This document shows positions 33,153-45,188 of a stretch of DNA of 64,000 nt, piece after piece. Source of the DNA: Macropodus opercularis (lineage: Eukaryota; Chordata; Actinopteri; Anabantiformes; Osphronemidae); the NCBI GenBank assembly GCA_030770545.1, contig CM061097.1:18556501-18620500 (forward strand), written 5' to 3'. The notes under the pieces were generated by a model. It saw only the letters and a program-made list of their open reading frames with translations. It had not been told where the DNA came from and did no database searches. Both the position numbers and the translations under genes were made by a program. Numbering within the stretch: the first letter of the stretch is position 1; each line of letters starts with the position of its first letter.

Positions 33153-34506
33153 AGTTATAACTTCATTGCAGTCAGCGATAGTGAGTACAAAGTCAGAAAA
33201 AAGCAAACGTTCTTCATTGCAGTCAGCGATAGTTAGTACAAAGTCAGAGAAAAGCAAACGTTCTTCATTGCAGTCAGCGATAGTTAGTACAAAGTCAGAG
33301 AAAAGCAAACGTTCTTCATTGCAGTCAGCGATAGTTAGTACAAAGTCAGAAGAAAGCAAGCGTTCTTCATTGCAGTCAGTGATAGTTAGTACAAAGTCAG
33401 AAAAAAGCAAGCGTTCTTCATTGCAGTCAGCGATAGTACAAAGTCAGAGGAAAGCAAGCGTTCTTCATTGCAGTCAGCGATAGTTAGTACAAAGTCAGAG
33501 AAAAGCAAGCGTTCTTCATTGCAGTCAGCGATAGTTAGTACAAAGTCAGAGGAAAGCAAGCGTTCTTCATTGCAGTCAGCGTTAGTACAAAGTCAGAGAA
33601 AAGCAAACGTTCTTCATTGCAATCAGCGATAGTTAGTTCACAGTCAGAGAAAAGCAAGTGTTCTTCATTGCAGTCAGCGATAGTTAGTACAAAGTCAGAG
33701 GAAAGCAAGCGTTCTTCATTGCAGTCAGCGATAGTTAGTACAAAGTCAGAGAAAAGCAAGCGTTCTTCATTGCAGTCAGCGATAGTTAGTACAAAGTCAG
33801 AGGAAAGCAAGCGTTCTTCATTGCAGTCAGTGATAGTTAGTACAAAGTCAGAAAAAAGCAAGCGTTCTTCATTGCAATCAGCGATAGTTAGTACAAAGTC
33901 AGAGAAAAGCAAGCGTTCTTCATTGCAGTCAGCGATAGTTAGTACAAAGTCAGAGGAAAGCAAGCGTTCTTCATTGCAGTCAGTGATAGTTAGTACAAAG
34001 TCAGAAAAAAGCAAGCGTTCTTCATTGCAATCAGCGATAGTTAGTACAAAGTCAGAGAAAAGCAAGCGTTCTTCATTGCAGTCAGCGATAGTTAGTACAA
34101 AGTCAGAGGAAAGCAAGCGTTCTTCATTGCAGTCAGTGATAGTTAGTACACAGTCAGAGAAAAGCAAGCGTTCTTCATTGCAGTCAGCGATAGTACAAAG
34201 TCAGAGGAAAGCAAGCGTTCTTCATTGCAGTCAGCGATAGTTAGTACAAAGTGAGAGAAAAGCAAGCGTTCTTCATTGCAGTCAGCGATAGTACAAAGTC
34301 AGAGGAAAGCAAGCGTTCTTCATTGCAGTCAGCGATAGTTAGTACAAAGTCAGAGAAAAGCAAGCGTTCTTCATTGCAGTCAGCGATAGTTAGTACACAG
34401 TCAGAGAAAAGCAAGCGTTCTTCATTGCAGTCAGCGATAGTTAGTACACAGTCAGAGAAAAGCAAGAAATCTTCATTGCAGGCAGTGATAGTTAGTACAA
34501 AGTCAG
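33153..34506 (+). repeat. 51-bp minisatellite, about 27 copies
   Basis: The consensus unit contains CAGCGATAGTTAGTACAAAG and AAAGCAAGCGTTCTTCATTG. Most units are 51 bp and a few lack GTTAGT (45 bp), so both lengths keep a frame and ORFs run through on both strands. Variants GAGGAAAGC, GAGAAAAGC and GAAAAAAGC recur every third unit from about 33800 to 34160, a higher-order period of 153 bp. One or two breaks (for example 33585 and 34255) shift the frames. Confidence 0.95.
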
Positions 34507-35185
34507 GGTCAATCCAACCACCCATCACACTAGTGAAACTATTCAAGATGTCACTTCTGACGAGATGAAACCTTTCCACTGCTTAAACATGGAATCCATC
34601 CATCTCCACAGATGTGTTTACTCCAAATAATTGTAAAGACTAATACTGCTGTTATGACAAATACACCCAAAATAGAAATACATGTCTTGATCATTGGAAA
34701 ATCTTAGCAACAGCTAAAGGGGTAACAGGAATATAAATGGAATATTTGAACTGAGTTCTACAACACACAGGGTATTTCTCACACTGCTCAGTGGTTGTGT
34801 CAGTACCTACTTCTGCCGGATCCAACCCTGATGCCGATTCACAGCAGCTGTCCCGTCTCCGTCCTCTGTGCTGGTGCAGTGGCAGACAGCTTGTTGGGAC
34901 GTCACCGGAGCAACTGGTCTTCGTGGTGTCGCGGGGAGTTACGTTAGCACCGTTAGGTTTCCCTCCCCTTGTCACCAGAGACACTGTTGCACTGTACAGA
35001 TGTGTAGTGATGAAGTCCTTCGTGGTGACTCCACGGTGCAGTGGAGATTCACTCAGCGTGTCTCTCCCACTGTGCTGGTCAACGCTGCCTCTCGTAGGTC
35101 AAGAATGTAACTCTTGGTCCTCTCAGTCCTGCTGATTAAACAGAACAGGAATAGGCATATTTACAAATGTCTCCACAAAGAAACA
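34507..35185 (-). pseudogene. antisense env-start fragment, copy 3
   Basis: The minus-strand ORF 34984-34691 has 97 codons (MSLVTRGGKPNGANVTP ... PVTPLAVAKIFQ), the same length as copy 1 with few changes. The flank with the TCAGGGTCAAT landmark is shared with copy 1. The region before the ATG (35000-35100) has the GTGGGAGAGACACGC landmark of the pol/env boundary. Confidence 0.45.
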
Positions 35186-35189
35186 TGCT

Positions 35190-35294
35190 AAAAGCTACAC
35201 ACACATTCTTCACCTACACATAGTTGCTTCAGAACACTGGACTCACTCTGAATGGAGCGTCCGCTGTCTGTCTTCTGTCCCGGATGTCGAGCCG
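35190..35294 (+). repeat. satellite fragment E (truncated alpha)
   Basis: Only the left part of the alpha core (CTTCAGAACACTGGACTCAC to CCGGATGTC) remains, joined to the promoter block at about 35295. Confidence 0.8.
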
Positions 35295-35752
35295 ATGCTA
35301 AAGTCAGACATGCTGGGAAAAACAAGTGGCCGCGTACAGGGCAGACGCTGCCCCCTCGTGGACAAATACAGGAATGATCCTCCATGACAGTTTTCTAGTG
35401 TGACCCCTGACTTTTTTTGAAACGTTTTCGTTTCAATAAGGTGAACACTCTAATGTTTTAATAGAGCACGTTAAAAAAGAACACATGGAAAACGATAGCA
35501 AACACTGACATGATAAGTAGTTTTTCAGGTGAAATAAAAAACCAATAGTAACCAAATCACAATAGTAAAAAAAACGTCACAATACACGCAATAAGTAGTT
35601 CAAGACATTTCCTAACTGATCAGAAAGCATAGCACAAATAACATACAAACATTTCATCTCAGCTGTAAATTGTCTTACCTCTGTCTCTCTGTCTTCGTGG
35701 AAATGATATGACTGGTACCAGGTTCGTCTGTTTAGCCGACACCACAGTTACG

Positions 35753-35760
35753 TGACGTCA
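35753..35760 (+). promoter_or_regulatory. CRE palindrome TGACGTCA (copy 2)
   Basis: Same position relative to the CCAAT box (35793-35797) and exon 1 as in copy 1. The antisense donor AG|GTAAGA is also kept (about 35690). Confidence 0.6.
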
Positions 35761-35876
35761 TCAACCGCCGATCTAGCAGTTGATATTCTGAGCCAATCAG
35801 ATCCAAACTCCCGCGTAACCATGACGACCATGACGCAGAGGTACTCGGGAAAATCGTTGCATCGATAACATCCAAT

Positions 35877-35973
35877 ATGGCGGCGTCCGGAACTAGCACA
35901 CGCGCTACTCTTTCAGAAAAATGTAATGTTATAGCAACCGACAGAGAAGGAGTAAAAGCTGAAAGCTGGGCAG
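35877..35973 (+). CDS. first coding exon of the multicopy gene (copy 2)
   Basis: ATG inside CAATATGGCGGCG, then MAASGTSTRATLSEK, the same 97-nt length and the same GCAG|GTAGGT donor as copy 1. One coding change is visible (Lys to Asn in the KCKV segment, AAT for AAA). CRE and CCAAT are in place. Downstream, the candidate 71-nt exon is at 36404-36474. About 50 bp downstream of 36260 differ by a deletion of some 350 bp relative to copy 1 (9940-10290). The product is unknown. Confidence 0.5.
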
Positions 35974-36403
35974 GTAGGTGGCCTCCTCAGTGAAATGTTT
36001 ACTGTGTACAGTAGCGCTGCTAGATGTTTGAATACACAATAACTAAAGTTAAAGTAGCAATGTCGCTAACAAGCTAACCTAAGGCTAACTGTTGACAATA
36101 TTTACACAACCACTGTATAACAAGGTTTGAACCATTTTGTTAGCAGTGTTTAACCAGACTGTGTTTCAGTTGTACATGTGTCCTTCCACAGAAGTGTGGT
36201 AGATAATTAATAACGATTTAAATGTTCAAAATTCAATCCTTAATTACTGTATTAAATGAACTGTATAATGTAAGACATTTTAAGCATTTATCGATACTGA
36301 CTGTTGCTGATACTTACGACTTACTTACTTACAGCTTATTAATCTGTAAAGATGTGGTATCTATCTGTTGTTAATGTGTTTTTGTTTTTCCCCTGAATTC
36401 CAG

Positions 36404-36474
36404 GTGACACAGACTCCTGCAGTGGCAGTTGAGAGTGAGATGCCCCCTGCTTCCAATAAGATGTTAATAATCAG
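36404..36474 (+). other. candidate 71-nt exon (copy 2)
   Basis: Identical in extent, acceptor, donor and open frame to 10430-10500. Confidence 0.35.
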
Positions 36475-38421
36475 GTAAAGACGTAGGGCCATCACTGTGG
36501 TCACAAATCATGGTTGTTGCTCTGTACTGTGTGTAGTTTCATTATAATAATAGGAAGCTGAACACACTACTTATAGTGGCAGCACTTCAAAATGTCATCC
36601 GTTTTCACTGCAGCATGTTTGCGTCTCCACTACGTCACCAGGGTGTCTCTTCCTAAATATTTTAATTTCTGCTGTGGGCAAAAAAATGATCTTGGTGTTG
36701 GTCTCTGTTTAACCACCAGGTGTCGCAAAGTTTTTTACGTATCTCCACTTCACAGAGGCCTGTTACTGCAGGGGCTGATTATCATAAACATACAAATGCT
36801 TTTATTATGTAGTATCTGATTTCTGTGAATGAATGGTTGTCTAACACATAGGAAACCAAGACCTCCGGTCCCGTATGTAGTTTAGTGGTCTTAGTGCGTG
36901 ACTTTAACTTCGCAACACAAGCAAATTCGATCCCCACTCGTGTTTTATTTTATTTTTCTATAAAAAGCTCTGAATTTTAATCTGAAAAACTGCATTTTTG
37001 TCTTACAATTATTTTCCATTGACTCCAAAGTTATAATGGCCGTGTCTTTTGTTTGATGTTGAAATGCTTTAAAGGCAGCAGGCGTCTCCCAAAATATCTA
37101 CACACCCACTGTGTCACGTCTGCTGTGATATAAATATCTCCACATATTTCTGTTACTGCGATGTAATTAATATATGATACTTTTCACTTTTAAAGATGTC
37201 TATATATCTATTTAGTTGTCAAAATTTCTGCCGGTAAGTGAAATTCACCATATTGTTTTTAAGCTTCATATAGAAACAAAAACCATAAAACAGTGAGTTA
37301 AAACAGGGAACATTCGATCACATTGCTTCCTGCACTTTACAGCAGGTGTATTCATATGCTAATTCTTGTCTAGTGTGTCCCAACACCGTGTTTTGTCAAG
37401 GAGTGAATCGTCGGATGCGTCTTTTAATTCATACATTATGTGTATTGGTCTCCGCTAGACTCATCACGTGATCGCTCACGTCCTGTCAGCTTGTGGGCGC
37501 TGGTGGCAGCAGCTCACTTCAGTTCACAAAGCGCAGAAGACAAGGTAAACAAAACAGATATGTCAAGGATTATATCTTTCAAACACGCTATGTCTGTTAT
37601 GAGTTGATTATAAGGAGATTTCAGAAATTAAAATGTCAAACGGGCAGAAATTCGGGTCGTCAAAACGGGACCCGCTGAACTACACAAGACACCGTCAGGG
37701 TGGCTTCACAGGTGTTCTTGTCTGAATGTATGTAGCCGCCATAGAATGAGATTTTCTTGTATAACTTGCCATTTTAGTGAACCTTACTCATTTATTGGGT
37801 TGTGAGTTTATATTATAACGTCTGGTAACTACATAAATAAAGAATTCACAGAAATCCTCGGTACAGTACTGTGTCGTTGTAGGACTAGCCATGACCGGCT
37901 ATGAGTGTCAGCCCATCGCCACCTACAGGTCATTTACACATAACACACAAACCAACGCGGTGGAACACGACACTTAACGGCTACCACTGTATTTCGTACA
38001 GATTTGAGTCAGGGTTTTGTGTGGAACTGTGTTTAACTTGTGGTTGAAGTCGTGGTTAACCTGATGAACATGTTGGTTCTCTTTCGCTCATGGGGCCCTT
38101 GCAGGGAGTGTAGTGTAGCTCATACGTTTAGGATACTACATTTCATTTGTCCGTCATTGGTGTAACACCTGCCATTATCAAACCTTAAGTTCTTCTTATT
38201 ATAATTGTGCATTTCTTCAAAGTTGTATTTTAAATGTGATCCATGGCACCAATTGATATGTTGCTGTGATACTTACTGTTATCCCTTGAAAAGGCCACGT
38301 CATCTTGTCAGTTTTAATGTAGTTGCTTTTTCAGGGATCATTTTCATCCAGTATAAGTTTTAAATTCTATTAATGTTTATAGATGCGATGAATGTGTTTT
38401 TGTTTTTCCCCTGAATTCCAG
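36475..38421. other. no gene recognised; partly duplicated spacer
   Basis: Shares sequence with 10500-11360 and, from about 37806, with 50899 onward. The tRNA-like relic recurs at 36873-36940. 37380-37800 is found only here and shows no family; the 61-codon ORF at 37493 has no support. Confidence 0.5.
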
Positions 38422-38513
38422 GTGACACACAAGCAGACTCCTGCAGTGGCAGTTGAGACTGAGATGCCCCCTGCTTCCAAAACGGTTCAAACATAGAAGA
38501 TGTTAATAATCAG
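38422..38513 (+). other. candidate exon-like segment with stop (copy 2 of the second type)
   Basis: As for 12506-12598; here the frame reads VTHKQTPAVAVETEMPP and then meets TAG. Confidence 0.3.
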
Positions 38514-41355
38514 GTAAAGAAGTAATGCCATCACTGTGGTCACAAACCATGGTTGTTGCCCTGTACTCTGTGTAGTTTCATTATAACGATAGGAAGCTGA
38601 ATGTCGTACAGATTTGAGTCTGGGTTAGTTTTGTGGAAATGAGTTTGACTTGTGCTTGAAGTCATAGTTAACCTGACAAACAGCTGGGAAAACCTTTTAC
38701 TAAATGGGTTAGATGATGAGTGAGAGTGAGTGTTTACCATTTTGAGATTTAAAAAGAAGGTGTGTGACAAACAAAAAAGCAGACACTGGAAGGCTGGTTG
38801 TGATTCAACAGGAATATTCTCTTTAATAAACAAACAACTAACACAACACACAGCACAACAACTAACTATAGACACTCGCTATGAGGATAAATAGTGAAAT
38901 CATATATGTTAATAAATAAAAGTAACAATTATTCTACAAAACAAAACAAAATCCTACCTGACTAAGTACAGAGCAAGATGGTCTCTAATAACCAGAATAC
39001 AAAAGCAAGACGCTGACTAACCAGAATTCAAACTAATTGATCAGATACATGAAATTACACGTGTGTTCCGTGAACCAGCTACAAAGTCCAAAGAGACATT
39101 GCCTCAGCTGGCTGGAGAACAGAACTGCCACAGATTGAACCTTTGTAAACGTGCAAACTGCCTGTGTCATAGGTTGATGCACCACCAGGCCACCAGAGAT
39201 GCAGGGTTTTAACACAGCACTGAAGCAGAGGGTCCCACTCCTTTTGATTCTGGAACTAGGAGTCTATTCCAGCTGTCATGTGGGTTGAGAGGAGCGGTAC
39301 AGGTCGCCAGTCCAACAACCAGTGTGTTTGAACAGCTTTTCTGATATCACAAGACACTTTTAAACCCCAATGCAGCTTCAGCTCAGGCAACATTTGGCAG
39401 AAAAAGATTAATGTCAGATTAGCAATCAAGGTAAATTAGTACGTCTACGACGCTGGAACAAATTAAACGTCAACAACTGGTTGTTGTTTGTTTATTTATT
39501 CATAGTTTGCTTAGTGACTTCTGTAATTATTCTGTAACAATTTTACACATCAACGGTTTGTTGATATTTAGACAGTTTTACTAGACCTTTCAGAAAGTAT
39601 AAGTACAAACATACAGTTTGCTGTAGGAATGTATGCGTTGTCTCACTTAAATAGCAAAACATACCTGGCAGCAAGACTTGTCCAGCCAAATCAAGTCCTG
39701 TGGGATATGTCAGTTGTTAATGGCAGATTAGGAACTCTCCTGGATGAGAGATGTGAGGGCTTTGCAGCCAGTTGACTACTATCTATGATTTGCTGTTTGT
39801 GAGAATGAATTGTGTTCTGTTGGTTCTCATGAGTCCTCAAATATTGTCTGTATATATGAACATTTAAACGCATCTTCCTTTAGGCGTTGTTCACCCTAAA
39901 GACTTGTTGTAATGAAACACAGCTGTGAGATTCACAAATGTTTAGTTTGTTTGCTTTTCTTTATTCTTTAAATGCAACCCAGCCGTAATCTAGTGACCGA
40001 TATCTGCCTTTCACCTCCTTTGCAGTAGTTATTTTGTCCACTTGATGCTTTTTCTCATCATAATCCCACATCCTGTTGGAGTCTTCTCTCGGGTCTCATG
40101 CTTATGACTCATCGTCCCATGTGGAAACAATTCCATAACTGTGAGGGAGCTTTTACTTCTGTTAATGAAAACTTGAAATACTCTCCCCAGAATCCAGGAG
40201 TTGGAGCAAAGAGAAATGGATGAAAAAAGTTTAGTCGTCTTACCCAAATATAGATTTTGATGGAAGCTTTATAAACCTGTCAGTGATGTATATCATTGTT
40301 TGCTAATAGCAAGCAACATGTATCATGTCTAACTGTGCACTTCTATTGAGATCACACCATCTGTCAGTGAAGACTGCCCCCTAATGGGTGAATCTTTTTC
40401 TTGTGTGACATCTCTCCATCCAGGACATGCTGCGTTGGGTTCATCGTCTCCAGCTGTCGTGATACTCGCACAACAGATCACCTCCACCTGAAACGGCAGA
40501 GCATTGTTTGCCTTCATGATTCAGATTCTTCATCGTGTCTTCCATTTTGCTTGAAACTCTGTGAAGCTCAAGTGTCAGCACATGAGCAGTTTCATGGCAA
40601 ACTGCAACAATTTCACTTGTTTTGAGAAGAGCTGTTGTTTGACAGTAGGTGAAATAAACAGTTTCCATTTGAACCCATTCACAAGCCTGTTAATTGTTAA
40701 TTGCATCATTGGGAGCTGATTTATTACCTAAACAAGTAGTGTTTCATATGCAGATACTTAGAGGTTCTTAGAAGTTTTAGAAATGTTTTACTCTCTTCTT
40801 CACTTTACTACAGTTCAGAAAAACAAACTACTCCACATACAACACAGCTGTGTTTAACTGATATGTTTCGATTTAGCAGTTTACTAGATTAAAAAATGTC
40901 ATGCTTATAAGGATTTGATATCTTTTTGACTTGTAACGCTACAAAAACAGCAGGTGTGGAGTTTCTCTGCATGTTTTAGATGTTTGTGGTCTTTTGTAAT
41001 TCTGCCAGAACTTGTGAAGCAAACTCTTATTACTTGTAACTATTTGTTAAAACCTTGTTTTATGTAGTTTGTTTGTTTGTTCGATTGTTTAAGAAGAAGA
41101 GAGATCAGTCAGAAATAGGAGAGGTGGGAAATAATTTGTGTGTGATTGAGATAAAATCAGATATTTCTAATAATGGGAGGAGAATAAGTTTGAGCTTTGT
41201 GATGATTTCTTCAGTATCTAGTTTACAGTAGATACGTTGCTCAGAAGAGAATTATTCAAAGATAATGTGTGAGTGTTGAGATCCAACCAGTGGGATGGAA
41301 ACATCAGAGTGTGTAGAAAGTTGTTGAAAAGTACTTAAAGCATCTGTCCAAGTGA
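38514..41355. other. duplicated spacer, no gene recognised (paralog 51653-53964 up to about 40830)
   Basis: Nearly identical to the third copy as far as CTTTACTACAG at about 40815, where the third copy is broken by an LTR fragment. Short ORFs (39691-39873 minus, 40401-40625 plus, 40441-40668 minus) are kept in both copies but show no family features. 40870-41355 is AT-rich and unassigned. Confidence 0.5.
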
Positions 41356-41360
41356 GTCTA

Positions 41361-43414
41361 TGTAATGGAATTTCTACTATATGGGTATTTTCCCTTGTGA
41401 CAGAACTGTGATTCATATTACTTGATATATGCTCATATGTATCTGTACTAAGCAAAGTAATCATAGAATGAGTTATATACCTGCTGTTGGGGGTCACATA
41501 TGCTCCCTGCAAACCCTCGACAGAACTAAGAGCAAAACTACGGCCTACATGGAAACTTGTAAGCCTAACTCCAAATTTACCCAGGACAAAGGACCATGAG
41601 GTTACATTGGGGTGAGGGGAAACCAGTTCTTTTCCACATCCAGGTGTGAACGCAGCGTCACCTGAATCACAAACTGTGATTGGCTCCAAAGCCCGGGGGG
41701 CGAACCTACAGTCCGCACCGATAAAACCAACGAGCGCCTCCAGCTCGCTCTCTTTCTGCCGGCTCTTTCTACCGATCCTCTTCCCAGCGGTTCCAGACCC
41801 TCTCTTCTCCGGCGCCCGGACCTTCTCCACGTCCTGCCCGGCAACATGGCGGAGGGAAACCGCTTCAGGAACCGGCAACCGTCCACCAAGGATTGAGCCT
41901 GATCGCGCTCTGCTCAAAGGATCCACCGGCATCGCAGCCGCTCACCGGCACCGCGGCCACGGATTTACCTCGAAGCTGCCGATCGCCGCGATCAGCTGAT
42001 CAGCTGATCCGCGAACGCGACCTCACTGACGGAGAACCGGACCGCCGCGACGCCCGCAACACCGATTTCCCTTTTCAATCGGACCGGACTCCTCGCCCAA
42101 CCGCTAGAAGTCCACTCAAACCCCGGCCGGGTCTCCTAACAGTAAGAGGCATAGAGGCAGCTAGCTAAGTCTGAGCAGAGAATTAAGAACCGTGATCAGT
42201 TAATGTTTTGTTGATGCTGCATTGTTTCAGTGACTGTACCGCCGCGTACAGTCCCTGTGTGTTACTATAGGATCGTGTAACGCTCCTAGATGTGTGAATT
42301 CACCCTCGCAGGCCAACACAGACAAGCTTACACCATCTTGCTCTGCGGCCCTGTGGTGAAACATCTGTGTGTTCTGTAGATCCAGCTAATGTTGGTACTT
42401 CCTCTCTGGTTCTGAACTTCCATTGTTCTCTGAGCGTCACACACTCCAGGTTCAACCACACACACGTGGATTGAACATAGCCGCCATCTTGGCTAGCACA
42501 TCTGGGCTACGCCATTTTGATTACCTGAGACTCTCACACTCTCTCTCTCTCGCACGCACACACACACACACACACACTCCCAGGCACACGCATAGACACA
42601 CACCCACTTAGCCACATACACACACACACATTAGAATAGCGATCCCTTTTTGTTTGTTTTATTAATTATTAAGCTATGATGTATTTCTTGTTTGAATAAT
42701 TGTTGATCATAATCATCATTGTTTAGATAATAAAGTTGTCATAGTTTAATTAGTCGTTGCCTGTGATTATTGGTATATGGTTTGCAACACTAGCTGGGCT
42801 CACGGCTGTGGCTCGGAGTTCGCCCTTCACTGCTAAATTAACTAATATTATTTAATATTGGGTAATTAGTAATACTTTTAATTGAGACTGTGCTTTATTT
42901 ACAACCTGGTTATTAGTCCCTGGTAATCAGGGTGGTGCCTCGTTAATCCTGTGATAGTTCGCTATCTAATCTTAATTAATTTATCAATGATAAATTTAGC
43001 TAATAACCAAGATTGATAAATAGATATTATTATCATAATTTATGCTCCTTTGTCCCCCAACACTGCTTACAGAAATATTTCAGAATGAGCCTTTTCTTTC
43101 TCGTGGGAAAGGGAGCTAGGGAGATACTGTTTAGTTAAAATAGTTTTACAGCATGGGCCATGGCCATGAGAGCATGGCAGCAGAACTTTGATTTACTTTG
43201 TTTCTATTACACTTTTCCTGCTGCAAGACAGTGACTGAGTGAGCTAATGAGAAGACACATATTTACTCCCTAGCAACGGAGGAGGTATTTAGGTAGGCGC
43301 AGAGTACATGACTTCAGATCTACACTCAGGCAGGACAGTTTTACACTGACTCTGTGTATTTCTCTTCTTGCAAGAATAAAAAACAACAGTTCCTAACAGG
43401 TTTTTGCCTCTACA
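41361..43414 (+). mobile_element. solo LTR of the ERV-A/B/C family, with a nested insertion
   Basis: Begins TGTAATGG and ends GCCTCTACA, with GTCTA directly repeated at 41356-41360 and 43415-43419. It matches the ERV-C LTR (50344-50898 antisense), including ACTATATGGGTATTTTC, the GGGAGATACTG region, and TTGCAAGAATAAA (poly(A) signal 43375-43380). Without the nested element it is about 472 bp, some 80 bp shorter than the ERV-C LTR. A solo LTR with a perfect 5-bp duplication means insertion followed by LTR-LTR recombination. Confidence 0.85.
41485..43062 (+). mobile_element. second, 1.58-kb solo LTR nested in the first
   Basis: Begins TGTTGGGGG and ends CCCCCAACA, with CTGC repeated at 41481-41484 and 43063-43066. 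The ERV-C LTR shows the empty site. The left third is CpG-rich (41690-42130), with a TATA-like GATAAAA near 41720 and ATGGCGGAG at about 41846. A CCGCCATCTTGG site lies at about 42482, a CA/CT microsatellite at 42535-42635, and AATAAA at 42729. TG...CA ends and a 4-bp duplication indicate a retroviral LTR of another, unusually long-LTR family. No internal region is left. ORFs inside are compositional. Confidence 0.75.
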
Positions 43415-43419
43415 GTCTA

Positions 43420-45188
43420 CGAACAAAAACAGAGAAATGGCTTATTAGTTCTTACAGGATGTGACTGACTGACTGCAGACAGATGTTCTGTCAGTCTGAT
43501 TTTGTTCATGTATTTCATGTCATCCATGTAGTGTTTTTAGAGGAAATGTTGAAGCGGGAAAAGAGGAAGTTGGCAAGAAAAGAACAAGGCGGGGAAAGAG
43601 ATTCATCAAAGAGACGTCACCGCTACAGGAATCTGAGACCAGCCTAACAACTAACCAGCTGCAGGAAAAGTCTGAGGTGGAGGAAGAAAAGACTCTCTGA
43701 CCTCTATGCAGGACTTAGACCAAGACTCAGACTAATACTACTGATTACAGGCACCAGAATCAAGACAAAAGAACCAAATGCTGAGTGAAAACTGGAAGGT
43801 GTTGGTCTGCAGTGAACTGGGTGATGGATGAGCAGCTGCTGACTCTTCAAAGGATGGAAGGTAAAACTCGGAACTGTTGAAATTCACACCACAGGAATAT
43901 TGAGCACAGGAACATCTAGAGGATGCATGAAGTCATTATCAGAACATACAGGACAAACTCTGTCACAGTGACTAATGTTCAGAGTAGTTTCACATCCAGA
44001 AGGTTTCTTTATGTCCCACAAGCCAAAGAAGAATCATTAGGAGCAGTGAGAGTTTTTCAGATTCCATAGGAAAAGAAAAGACATCAGACATGTAATAATT
44101 AGATCAATAAGTCTATCATTTCTAAAATGCATCACATGTTCTCAGCAGATATTAATGATGATATTAAGGATGACCAGAGAAGTGATTAGTGTAGACGTCT
44201 CAGGTCTGTGTCTACAGGAACAGATAATATTTGACGCCTCCACCCCGTCCTGTCTGAACCTACACCAAAGGGTTCATTGGCTTTGGAACCGTGAGGGAGC
44301 AGTTTTAACGTCTTCTGCTAGATTTTGTGTCTGTACTTTATTGATTAGCAACTGGGTGTAAATGTAGAGGCTTCATGTTGGAAATCCTGACTCACGTATT
44401 TGGGATTTGCTGAAACTTTAAGGGTTAATATGTGTTGTTTTGGCCAGATTGTTCCTCCGGAGGGTGAAATAATTAGGTTCTACTATTGACGCATCCTAGA
44501 AGTATTGGATCTGCCTAAATTCTTACCAAAAATGAATGTGATGTCCTATTTGGTGTTTAGAAGGATATTGCTGTCCATGGATTAGTGACTTTGATGAGAT
44601 CTCCAGTCCCATAGAACAACATACATGGGATTGTTTTTGTGACCATAACTGACTTTTTGACTTGACTCCTGACTTGTGACCCTTTTGTTTTGTTTTCTTT
44701 TCTTTTTAAACAAATGTTATATGTGAGCTAATGATTTTTCAAATGTTTTACAGACTCTCTGAAGGACCATGAAGTGAAAGTGAAAGTGATGAAGTGAAAA
44801 TTGAAACAGAAAGGTTTTTATAATAAAAGGAATAAAATTTAAAATTCGGGAAAATTGAAAGCACTGAACAGTTTTAAATTGTTGTTACTGTTCATGCAGA
44901 CTTGTCTTAGTAAATGGGTTAGTGTTGGGATAAAGATGATAATCAAATTTCTAAATAAAATGCAATTAGAATTCATTCATATCAGAATTAAATCTTGAAA
45001 ATGTTCTGACAAAACGAGAGAAATGAAATATTGAAGAAAATATTTTGAAAAAGCCACTTTACCAGTTGGACTTGACTTAATTTGATCTGATAAATACCTG
45101 AAAGTAATCTCAACATCTGACCTATAGAGCTGAAGTTTAAGTGCAGAGTATGTGAAATAGATGAGAACTGAATGATTAGAGCCCTCAA
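43420..45188. other. duplicated spacer, copy 2 of 843-2424
   Basis: From 43507 it matches 843 onward. 43420-43506 is a short unassigned link after the solo LTR. The conserved 68-codon ORF is at 44155-44361. No gene recognised. Confidence 0.55.

Noticed and set aside
33535..34240. Long ORFs on both strands (about 210 codons) as a repeat protein
   Set aside because: The open frames follow from repeat units whose length is a multiple of three; there is no start context, splice signal or known family, and the frame breaks at several units.
33153..34506. Regular direct repeats resembling a CRISPR array
   Set aside because: Units abut without unique spacers, the period is 51 bp, and the context is a vertebrate genome. 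It is a minisatellite.
42423..42611. ORF with Thr-His run in the nested LTR
   Set aside because: Its C-terminus is the CA microsatellite; no coding support.
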